This document shows positions 7,629 to 13,146 of a DNA stretch of 13,146 bases, piece after piece. A program made the translations under genes and the position numbers. Within the stretch, counting starts at the first letter, position 1. Each line of letters begins with the position of its first letter. Origin of the DNA: JBCCRH01 sp039208045 (GTDB lineage: Bacteria; Bacteroidota; Bacteroidia; Chitinophagales; Saprospiraceae). The notes beneath the pieces were generated by a model that searched no databases, was not told the DNA's origin, and saw only the letters and a program-made list of their open reading frames with translations. The stretch is from contig JBCCRH010000138.1 of NCBI GenBank assembly GCA_039208045.1, positions 1-13,146 of the forward strand, read 5' to 3'.

Positions 7629-8225
7629 ATGAAACAAACCTATTCGCACTATGATGTCCTAAAAAGAGTACTGAATCAATTTGATGAACGAATCATTACG
7701 GAGCTGTGGCCAGAAATAAGGGCCAATTCTAAAGTGATGCACCTCAAAAAAAATGAAATCTTGATTCCCATCAGTAAGGTGCAGACTTACTCTTATTTCA
7801 TTGTTGCAGGGAGTTTTGTAACTTCCTTCATCTCAGCAGATGGAGTAGAGAAAGCAGTTTGGTTTAATTTTGATGACCAGTTTAGGATTGTCATTAGTGC
7901 CAATAGCTATTTTTATGAAGAACCTTCGATATACAAGACTACTGCAGCAGAACATTCTACCGTAATCCGCTTCGCCAAACGGCAGGTGGATGAATGGGCA
8001 GCGAAGAGTAGTGCTTTTAATCAAATGTACTTTCAAGATGTAGTCAATTACTTTGTCTCGCTTCAAGAGCTTATGGCCTACAAGCTCAGTCATACCCCGC
8101 TGCAATTTCTCTCGTTTCTGAAAGGAAAATATCCTAGCTATTTTGAACGCTTATCTTCTAAGCACCTAGCTCATTTTGCTGGGGTGAGTCCAGAGTGGTA
8201 TAGTAAGTTAAAGAAAAGACTGTAG
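7629..8225 (+). CDS. Crp/Fnr-family transcriptional regulator
   Basis: The protein has 198 residues from the ATG at 7629. An in-frame TTG at 7599 falls inside the likely promoter and is rejected. Residues about 20-125 form a cyclic-nucleotide-binding-type beta roll (LKKNEILIPISKVQTYSYFIVAGSF, residues 39-63). The canonical phosphate-binding cassette with its RxA motif is missing; the segment reads YFYEEPSIYKTTAAEHS, so binding of cAMP is doubtful. A long dimer helix (about 128-155) leads to a C-terminal helix-turn-helix (LAHFAGVSPEWYSKLKKRL, 180-198) of the short form common in Bacteroidota Crp/Fnr proteins. There are no Cys clusters, so it is not an Fnr-type iron-sulfur sensor. It is divergent from the oxidoreductase-NmrA-cupin unit and is its most likely regulator. 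A TTGA-N6-TCAA palindrome lies just after its stop codon. Confidence 0.9.
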   Translation: MKQTYSHYDVLKRVLNQFDERIITELWPEIRANSKVMHLKKNEILIPISKVQTYSYFIVAGSFVTSFISADGVEKAVWFNFDDQFRIVISANSYFYEEPSIYKTTAAEHSTVIRFAKRQVDEWAAKSSAFNQMYFQDVVNYFVSLQELMAYKLSHTPLQFLSFLKGKYPSYFERLSSKHLAHFAGVSPEWYSKLKKRL

Positions 8226-8249
8226 TAAGCTCGTTTAGTAACTTCTTCT

Positions 8250-8265
8250 CTTGAATTAATTCAAG
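8250..8265. promoter_or_regulatory. Perfect 16-bp palindrome, candidate Crp/Fnr-type operator
   Basis: CTTGAATTAATTCAAG is a perfect palindrome. Its core TTGA-N6-TCAA has exactly the layout of Crp/Fnr-family binding sites. It lies 24 bases after the Crp/Fnr gene and 65 bases before the ATG of the Pycsar-effector-like gene, so it could control that gene. An intrinsic terminator is unlikely because no T-run follows. The role is inferred only. Confidence 0.45.
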
Positions 8266-8330
8266 GCATTACGGTGGTATTTTTATTACTTAGATAGAAA
8301 TATGATGTAATTAAGTCAAGTTAGGAAAAT

Positions 8331-9026
8331 ATGACAGAAGAAGAACTAGCAGCATTTAAAGAGGAGCTAAAGCGAGAAATAAAGGCAGAAATCAAGCCTG
8401 GGAAACATAAAAAGAAGAAGAAAAAGAGCAAGGAAGAGGAGGAGGAAGAAGAAGAAATGCATGGGCTTTATTATACTAAAAGCGAACCTCGAAAGTCCTT
8501 TGCAACCTACATGCGGAACCAGAATAAATTCTACGTGAATTCTTTCAATGTCATTGATCGCAAAGCCGCGATTATGATTCGTGTGAATTCAACGATTATT
8601 TCTGCTATCGTCGTTTTTTTCGAGTATGTTCAAAGCATTCAATACGGTACATTCATTGCAGTAATTATGGTCTTTTTCTCTTTTATTTCTATGATTTATG
8701 CAATCAATGCCTCTAGACCAGCAGTATTTACGATGTCCAAATATTATAAAAGTAAAGTGGAGCATAAATACCCACAAAAGGAAAATAATCTTTTTATCAT
8801 AGGGATGTATCCCAAGATATCCTTAGAAGAGTATGAAGCTGCATATGATAAATTGGTAAGAAATCAAGAACTACAGATCGGGAATCAAATCCGTACAATG
8901 TACGTTTTTGAAAAGCAGGTTTATCATGCCTTTCACCAAATTGAAATAGCCTACTGGGCCTTTATGATTGGGTTTTCGATCGTAGTATTTGCCTTTGTTT
9001 TCGGCATATTTAATGGAATAGTATAG
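8331..9026 (+). CDS. Pycsar-effector-like (DUF5706) transmembrane protein with a highly charged N-terminus
   Basis: The protein has 231 residues. Residues 1-42 are extremely charged: acidic and basic helix, a run of lysines (25-34), then eight glutamates (35-42). The core (about 60-230) follows the layout of the Pycsar effector family (DUF5706). DRKAAIMIRVNSTIISAIVV (76-95) opens a transmembrane hairpin (about 84-101 and 106-126). A cytoplasmic segment follows with NLFIIGMYPKISLEEYEAAY (153-172) and NQIRTMYVFEKQVYHAFHQI (185-204), ahead of a third membrane helix (about 207-228). Family members in Pycsar defence respond to cCMP or cUMP and damage the inner membrane; many Bacteroidota homologues have no proven role. 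No cyclase gene adjoins this one: the only class III cyclase seen lies about 4.5 kb away on the other strand. The family assignment is by eye and fairly confident; the defence role is inference. It converges on the outer-membrane protein gene with 8 bases between stop codons. Confidence 0.75.
   Translation: MTEEELAAFKEELKREIKAEIKPGKHKKKKKKSKEEEEEEEEMHGLYYTKSEPRKSFATYMRNQNKFYVNSFNVIDRKAAIMIRVNSTIISAIVVFFEYVQSIQYGTFIAVIMVFFSFISMIYAINASRPAVFTMSKYYKSKVEHKYPQKENNLFIIGMYPKISLEEYEAAYDKLVRNQELQIGNQIRTMYVFEKQVYHAFHQIEIAYWAFMIGFSIVVFAFVFGIFNGIV
8409..8457 (+). repeat. Polypurine GAA/GAG tract inside the Pycsar-effector-like gene
   Basis: Forty-nine bases contain a single pyrimidine (C8429). They consist of AAG, GAA and GAG triplets and encode the Lys-run/Glu-run segment. 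Such a tract can vary in length by slippage in steps of three without breaking the frame. Confidence 0.75.
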
Positions 9027-9034
9027 TCTTTTTG

Positions 9035-10186
9035 CTAGAAGGCCTCCGCCACATTCAAATAGTAGTTGTTCGACTCATTATTGAAGCCCCAGTCCAAGCG
9101 GATATTGAGGTTTTCTTTTTTGTCGAGCAAAAAGCGCAGGCCGATACCTCCCGCTACTTTGACGCCATCGAACGAAAAGTTTTGAAGTTGATCGGCCACT
9201 TGCCCAACACTCACAAATGCCACGGCACCCAAGCGGCCCCAGATATTTTTCCGATATTCAGTCTGTAACGTCATGAGGTGGCGATCTACAAAACGCCCCT
9301 CATAGTAGCCGCGCATGATCTCTTCGCCGCCTAGCATCGCCAGTTCGCGCAGAGGAGCATTACCTGTGGTGAAATGCCCTTTGAATTGGATGCCGATTAC
9401 ATCCGTCAAGTTTTTAAACGGTTGAATAAAGCTGCGGATATCAAAGCGCGTCAGCTGAAACTGTTGGGTGCTGCCCAGAGCTTGGTCATAAAATCCATGC
9501 GTGATTTCAGCATACCAGCCCTTAGTCGCATTAAGCAAATTATCGCGATTATCGTAGACTAGAGCTAACTCTACTCCGCCCGAAGTAAAACCATTTACAC
9601 CCTCCTGCGTACTATTTTCCAGCAAGCCTTCCGGCTGCAGCTTCACATCCGTAACATGGTTGTAGCGCAAGCCTGCTCCCACAAAAAGGTAGCGAATGGG
9701 CGTTTGCTTCAGCAAAATGGGCTCAAAAAGGAGTTGGAAGGAATCAAATTCTTCTTCATTCGCCAAAGGTGTATTATTGCCAATTCCATAGTAGAGCAAA
9801 GGAAAGGACTGAATATTAAAATTACCCGACAGCATCCACTCTTCCCGATTGGAAAATATCTCAAAGCTCGATCCAATAATAAACTTATTCTGTACGGTAT
9901 ATTGCACGGATACGGGTAGGTTGGAGGTGCGCGTTTCTTCGCCAGAGCCAGGGAGTTTGAACAAAAATTTAGCACCCACACCTAAGCCCAAGCTCGCCTC
10001 CGGCGAGTAAGTAATGACGGGTGCCAGAATCGCTTTGGCAGGGTATAGACTAGAATCCCTTGCTACCGCTCGCTTGTTGATTGGAACGGTAAAAAACTCA
10101 GTGAGTCGATCTAGTGTGGATTGTCCATAAGCAAGATTGCCCACCAAAAGCAGGGAGGTACAAAAAAGAAAAAATCGGGTCATCAT
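9035..10186 (-). CDS. Omp85/BamA-like outer-membrane beta-barrel protein without POTRA domains
   Basis: The protein has 383 residues. Residues 1-21 are a signal peptide (MTRFFLFCTSLLLVGNLAYG, then Q). From about residue 50 to the end it consists of alternating beta strands typical of the bacterial surface antigen (D15/Omp85) barrel. YDNRDNLLNATKGWY (211-225) is the conserved RDn..p.kGw segment. LGGEEIMRGYYEGR (285-298) carries the RGY form of the VRGF/Y motif that locks the barrel in Omp85 proteins. The chain ends in Phe (NVAEAF), as needed for recognition by the BAM machinery. About 30 residues separate the signal from the barrel, so there is no POTRA array and the protein is unlikely to be BamA or TamA itself. 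Short Omp85 proteins like this may be small-molecule or protein pores. M1 and M2 are both possible starts. Confidence 0.88.
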   Translation of the reverse strand: MMTRFFLFCTSLLLVGNLAYGQSTLDRLTEFFTVPINKRAVARDSSLYPAKAILAPVITYSPEASLGLGVGAKFLFKLPGSGEETRTSNLPVSVQYTVQNKFIIGSSFEIFSNREEWMLSGNFNIQSFPLLYYGIGNNTPLANEEEFDSFQLLFEPILLKQTPIRYLFVGAGLRYNHVTDVKLQPEGLLENSTQEGVNGFTSGGVELALVYDNRDNLLNATKGWYAEITHGFYDQALGSTQQFQLTRFDIRSFIQPFKNLTDVIGIQFKGHFTTGNAPLRELAMLGGEEIMRGYYEGRFVDRHLMTLQTEYRKNIWGRLGAVAFVSVGQVADQLQNFSFDGVKVAGGIGLRFLLDKKENLNIRLDWGFNNESNNYYLNVAEAF

Positions 10187-10221
10187 ATGTAGTTTGTAGC
10201 TATTGTCTTCACTTTGGGAAT

Positions 10222-10254
10222 GTATACAATGTGGTACTAGTTAAGGTTGTATAC
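10222..10254. promoter_or_regulatory. Inverted repeat GTATACAA-N17-TTGTATAC in a divergent promoter region
   Basis: GTATACAA (10222-10229) and TTGTATAC (10247-10254) are perfect inverted repeats, and each contains the self-palindromic GTATAC. The pair lies 36 bases upstream of the outer-membrane protein start and about 190 bases before the TIR gene, so it may be an operator for the former. No protein can be assigned. Confidence 0.35.
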
Positions 10255-10307
10255 TCTGAGGGAAATATGGACTTTTGACGGATTTTGTTTGTGATTACAG
10301 TTCAATG

Positions 10308-10409
10308 TTTCTTTGTATAAAAAGACATATTGTGATGAATATGTCTCTTTGTAGAAAGATATAAATGGTAAAAGATGTCTTTATATGAAGAGATATATTT
10401 TGGTGTATT
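10308..10409. repeat. Three degenerate 34-bp tandem repeats, each with a dyad, upstream of the TIR gene
   Basis: Units start at 10308, 10342 and 10376 (34-base period), and the first 22 bases of each are related. Each carries a dyad: TCTTT-GTATAA-AAAGA (10310-10325), TCTTT-GTAG-AAAGA (10346-10359) and TCTT-TATATG-AAGA (10378-10391). Dyad centres lie 32-35 bases apart, about three helical turns, so bound proteins would sit on one face of the DNA. The array ends about 40 bases before the TIR-FISUMP start codon, a suitable place for cooperative control of that gene. Confidence 0.5.
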
Positions 10410-10447
10410 TAGTAGCACAAATAACGTTCTAAACACTAAATTAGGGC

Positions 10448-11485
10448 ATGAGTACCGAAAAGACATTACAAATTTTTATAGCCTATTCTCGCCGAGATGT
10501 GGAGATACTGGAAGAGTTGCGCATCCACTTAAAAGTCTTAGAGCGGTTCCACAAGGTCAAGATTTGGTACGATGGCCTTATTGAAGCGGGCCACGATTGG
10601 GATCAGTCCATCAAAGCAAACCTACACCAATCCGATATTATCCTATTACTGATTAGCCAAAACTTTTTAGCCTCTGACTACTGCTATGATGAAGAAATGA
10701 TGCAAGCTTTGGCCTTGCATGAGGCGGGAAAAGTGCGCGCGATACCCATTATTGCTCGGCGCAGCCTTTGGAAACGAACGCCTTTTGCGCGCTTGCAAGT
10801 ATTGCCCAAAGATGGGAAACCGATTAGAGGGAATTGGGGTGAGGATAAGGAACTGCCTTACATCCAAATTTCGGAAGCACTGGAGTCGGTTATTAGTGCT
10901 ATTCGAGTGCAAAAGGATGGCGAGGCGGGGCCGTCTAAACTTAAAATAGATAAAGAATCTCTGCCTTCTCTTGAAAAACTATTTGGCGTAAGCTCTAATC
11001 AATTTATCGACCCAAGAGATAGACAGACGTATAAAACGGTGCAGCTACTGGGTAAAACTTGGCTAGCGGAGAATTTGAATTATGATGTGGGCGGCGGTTG
11101 TTGGTTTTATGAAAATGATCCGGCAAATGGTAAGAAGTACGGCCGCCTGTATACTTGGGAGGCAGCCAAGCGAGCTTGCCCACCTGGCTGGCGCTTGCCT
11201 AAGTTGGAAGAAATTGATGCCTTGCTGCAGGAGTATGGAAGTGGGGAAAAAGCGTATCAAGCAATGATAAAAGGAGGTAGGAGTGGATTTGATGCCCTTT
11301 TTAGTGGGTACCGTATGACTGGGGGAATGTTCGCCTTTCTTGAAGTCATAAGCGACTATTGGTTGGCTACTAAGTCGGGTAAAGGTAAGGCCTATAACTT
11401 CCGTTTCCACCTCATCATTAAAAGCCTCGAAAAGGTTATTAGCAATCAAGGCTTAGGCTTTTCGGTTCGTTGCATCCGAGATTAG
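10448..11485 (+). CDS. TIR domain-FISUMP domain fusion protein
   Basis: The protein has 345 residues. The TIR domain covers about 5-152: IFIAYSRRD (9-17) is box 1, IWYDGLIEAGHDWDQSI (39-55) the second conserved region, IILLLISQNFL (64-74) the core strand, and SDYCYDEEM (76-84) the W/Y-C-x-x-E motif, placing the NADase glutamate at E82. A linker (about 153-184) leads to a FISUMP (Fibrobacter major paralogous) domain: FIDPRDRQTYKTVQL (186-200), TWLAENLNYD (204-213), GRLYTWEAAKRACPPGWRLP (232-251) and the terminal GFSVRCIRD (337-345). There is no signal peptide, although many FISUMP proteins are secreted, so this copy probably works in the cytoplasm as a sensor or binding module for the TIR. TIR proteins in bacteria often hydrolyse NAD+ in phage defence, or make signal nucleotides. 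The gene stands alone: its neighbours on both sides are on the opposite strand. Confidence 0.9.
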   Translation: MSTEKTLQIFIAYSRRDVEILEELRIHLKVLERFHKVKIWYDGLIEAGHDWDQSIKANLHQSDIILLLISQNFLASDYCYDEEMMQALALHEAGKVRAIPIIARRSLWKRTPFARLQVLPKDGKPIRGNWGEDKELPYIQISEALESVISAIRVQKDGEAGPSKLKIDKESLPSLEKLFGVSSNQFIDPRDRQTYKTVQLLGKTWLAENLNYDVGGGCWFYENDPANGKKYGRLYTWEAAKRACPPGWRLPKLEEIDALLQEYGSGEKAYQAMIKGGRSGFDALFSGYRMTGGMFAFLEVISDYWLATKSGKGKAYNFRFHLIIKSLEKVISNQGLGFSVRCIRD

Positions 11486-11505
11486 CCCACGCTAGAGCGC
11501 ACTTT

Positions 11506-12951
11506 TTACCGAAAGGTCTCCAACAAAAACAGCGTTTCCATCGATAACTCCTGATCGACTTGGGCATTGCTGTATTGATTTTGGCGTAAGCCGTAAGTGG
11601 AGATGAAGGTATTGAAAACCGTATGTTTAGTCTTGGATAGTTCGATGAAGCGAGTGCGCCGCCGCCGGAGTTTGTTAGACTCCTCTTTGCTTAACGCAAT
11701 TTCGTCATTGTAGAATTTGATTTCACAAAGGTTAATACAACGATCTGCTCGATCGATCAACAGATCGATTTGGATGCCATCGGTATATTCGTCACCAAGG
11801 CTCCGAAAGCCCGACACTTCTGTTTGGATGCCCGAAATGCCTAAAGCCATTTTGATAGCTTCCACGTGTTTGATGCAAATATTTTCAAAAGCGTAGCCGC
11901 GCCAGATTTTGTACTGCTGCTCTTGTGATGTTTGTAGCCAAATGTCTTTTTTGCCAGGTCGTTGACCCTCAATGAAGGTGAGGTAGAACAGGGAGTATTC
12001 ATCTACCAAGCGGTAAAGAATATCCCTTTTTTTCTTCCCAAAGGGAAGTATTTCCATAATGAAGGAAGAACTTAGGAGCTCTTGCAAAATTTTAGTTAAG
12101 CTACCTCCATTCGCCAATCCCGTTAGTTTGATAATTTCATTGCGGGTTAAGCCTTTCCATTTGCTACCCAGCGCTCGGATGACGGCAATGTGTCGATCAG
12201 GCTTGTCAAAAAGGGCATGGTACAGGTTATTGAATTCATTGCGGAGAATCCCATCTTTATCGAAGCAGAGGCGATCAATGATTTGTGCGGCTGATTCCCC
12301 TCTGCGGATGTGCTGAAGGTAGTGGGGGATACCACCGATGGACATGTACAATTGCAGTAGTTGGTATTCATCCAAGGCCTGATTGATCGTGTGTACATAG
12401 GCTTTTACTTCCTTCAAGGTGAAAGGCTGTAAGTGCATGTACTCTGTAATTCTATTGTGCAAGCCCCCCTTATTATTCACTACTTTATCGATCATCCAGG
12501 AAGCAGCCGAACCACAAATCACCACTACCATGTGCTGCCGACTAGCCCAAACATTCCACCAATAGGCAAACTCATCCAAGAAGTTAGAGCGACGGCCAGC
12601 AATCCAAGGAAATTCATCAAAAAAAATGACGGGTTTGATAGCTGTTTTGGGTAGTGCTTTTAGGTAAGTCTTTAATTGGATAAATGCTTCGGCCCAGTTC
12701 TTTGGAGTAGCTACTCCTAATGCACTACCTGTATATTCCGCCAGCTTCTGAGCAAATTTTTCTAACTGATTCTTGTTATCTGCATACTGCGTACCCGTAA
12801 AATCGAAAACGAGTTGTTGCGCATAATGCTCTCGAATCAAGAAGGTCTTGCCCACGCGACGTCTTCCAATAATCGCTAAAAGCTCTGCTTTTTTACTTTC
12901 AAGTAGGTAGTCCAGCGTTTGTCGCTCGACTTTTCTGCCGATCATTTCCAT
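11506..12951 (-). CDS. AAA-type ATPase with C-terminal PD-(D/E)XK domain (ATPase_2/DUF234 type)
   Basis: The protein has 481 residues. Walker A is GRRRVGKT (29-36), Walker B is VIFFDEF (108-114, D112 and E113), and VICGSAASWM (144-153) is the sensor-1 region. A winged-helix region follows (about 253-318), and the C-terminal third (about 345-450) is DUF234-like with a nuclease-type core: E356, D396 (IDLLIDR) and E410-x-K412 (CEIKFY), the layout of PD-(D/E)XK enzymes. Proteins of this build are widespread in archaea and anaerobic or Bacteroidota bacteria, are usually solitary and lack a settled function; links to mobile elements or defence are suggested for related STAND-like ATPases. M1 (12951) and M3 (12945) are both possible starts. 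It converges on the TIR gene with 20 bases between stop codons. The segment upstream carries a strong nested hairpin. Confidence 0.9.
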   Translation of the reverse strand: MEMIGRKVERQTLDYLLESKKAELLAIIGRRRVGKTFLIREHYAQQLVFDFTGTQYADNKNQLEKFAQKLAEYTGSALGVATPKNWAEAFIQLKTYLKALPKTAIKPVIFFDEFPWIAGRRSNFLDEFAYWWNVWASRQHMVVVICGSAASWMIDKVVNNKGGLHNRITEYMHLQPFTLKEVKAYVHTINQALDEYQLLQLYMSIGGIPHYLQHIRRGESAAQIIDRLCFDKDGILRNEFNNLYHALFDKPDRHIAVIRALGSKWKGLTRNEIIKLTGLANGGSLTKILQELLSSSFIMEILPFGKKKRDILYRLVDEYSLFYLTFIEGQRPGKKDIWLQTSQEQQYKIWRGYAFENICIKHVEAIKMALGISGIQTEVSGFRSLGDEYTDGIQIDLLIDRADRCINLCEIKFYNDEIALSKEESNKLRRRRTRFIELSKTKHTVFNTFISTYGLRQNQYSNAQVDQELSMETLFLLETFR

Positions 12952-12963
12952 AAAGGTATAAGT

Positions 12964-13064
12964 CTTATCTCGCTATATCTCCCAAAAGTAACAAGTTTTA
13001 GTGATTTATAGGTTTTTATAAATCGCTAGAACTAAGTAAAAATAGCAGGTTTTAGCGAGGTAAG
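12964..13064 (+). other. Nested long-stem structure, better paired as plus-strand RNA
   Basis: The inner stem pairs 12994-13010 with 13017-13033: 17 pairs, two of them U-G, around a GGUUUU loop. The outer stem pairs CTTATCTCGCTA (12964-12975) with TAGCGAGGTAAG (13053-13064): 12 pairs with one U-G. The 18-19 unpaired bases between the stems on each side are of almost equal length. All three non-Watson-Crick positions are U-G in plus-strand RNA but A-C mismatches in minus-strand RNA, so the plus transcript is favoured. No gene lies on the plus strand here. It may be a small structured RNA, or a palindromic repeat or MITE in the leader of the minus-strand ATPase gene. Confidence 0.5.
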
Positions 13065-13073
13065 CCCCTGGTT

Positions 13074-13146
13074 TCACTCCATACACCCCAAAAACGTCCT
13101 AACAACCTGCTTTCCTACCTGCTCTCCAACCTTTAGCCCCACTTCA
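13074..13146 (-). CDS. C-terminal 23 residues of a gene entering from the right
   Basis: The minus-strand frame from 13145 to the TGA at 13076-13074 reads EVGLKVGEQVGKQVVRTFLG, then CME. Its amphipathic V-G-x-x-V-G-x-x-V pattern resembles the tails of HerA-like helicases of the DUF853 type, but 23 residues are too few to name it. If real, the ATPase gene starts 122 bases after it on the same strand, across the nested hairpin. Confidence 0.4.
   Translation of the reverse strand, partial: EVGLKVGEQVGKQVVRTFLGCME

Noticed and set aside
2711..9026. A standard Pycsar operon made of the cyclase and the effector-like gene
   Set aside because: The genes lie about 4.5 kb apart on opposite strands with six genes between them, so only a loose functional link can be proposed.
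9032..9268. Plus-strand open frame antisense to the outer-membrane barrel gene
   Set aside because: It lies opposite a well-supported Omp85-type gene and has no family features.
10375..10584. Plus-strand frame overlapping the dyad array and the N-terminus of the TIR gene
   Set aside because: It overlaps the clearly coding TIR frame, has no recognisable motif, and its upstream part is the repeat array.
11380..11485. Diversity-generating retroelement variable region at the FISUMP 3' end
   Set aside because: There is no reverse transcriptase, no template-like second copy in the window and no enrichment of AAY codons near the end.

Overview
The window looks like a chromosomal segment of a Bacteroidota bacterium, most likely of the Saprospiria type, though the lineage is inferred from protein flavour only. 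The supporting signs are: a remnant of a type IX secretion C-terminal sorting domain; a FISUMP domain; a lipoprotein with an acidic run after the lipobox cysteine; A-rich leaders without Shine-Dalgarno sequences; and one perfect Bacteroidota -7 promoter box (TAnnTTTG). No rRNA, tRNA, CRISPR array or complete insertion sequence was seen.

Layout from left to right. Positions 1-2208 (minus) hold the first 736 codons of a secreted TPR-CHAT protein whose catalytic end lies beyond the left edge. Upstream of it, and overlapping its start, is the frame-broken tail of a type IX secretion cargo gene inside an AT-rich, gene-free stretch (about 2184-2710). A two-gene unit follows (minus): a beta-lactamase-fold surface lipoprotein (3824-5071), then a membrane-bound class III nucleotide cyclase (2711-3823), whose ATG directly follows the lipoprotein stop codon. 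A 167-bp near-palindromic MITE-like element (5086-5252) sits just in front of the lipoprotein gene.

A three-gene redox unit (minus) comes next: flavodoxin-fold NAD(P)H oxidoreductase (6683-7333), NmrA-like NAD(P)-binding protein (5801-6655) and cupin (5335-5772). A Crp/Fnr-type regulator (7629-8225, plus) diverges from it and probably controls it. Just downstream on the plus strand is a Pycsar-effector-like (DUF5706) membrane protein (8331-9026), preceded by a perfect TTGA-N6-TCAA palindrome.

The right part holds an Omp85-type outer-membrane barrel (9035-10186, minus), a TIR-FISUMP fusion (10448-11485, plus) behind an array of three dyad repeats with 34-bp period, an AAA ATPase with a C-terminal PD-(D/E)XK motif (11506-12951, minus), a nested-hairpin element (12964-13064), and the last 23 codons of another minus-strand gene (13074-13146).

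The window is rich in domains that recur in prokaryotic immunity and conflict systems (CHAT, TIR, Pycsar-effector-like membrane domain, class III cyclase, AAA/PD-(D/E)XK). They are not arranged as one recognised defence operon: strands alternate and housekeeping-type genes lie between them. The most distinctive items are the MITE-like palindrome, the dyad array in front of the TIR gene, the plus-strand-biased nested hairpin, and an orphan Pycsar-like effector sharing the neighbourhood with a class III cyclase and a Crp-family regulator.
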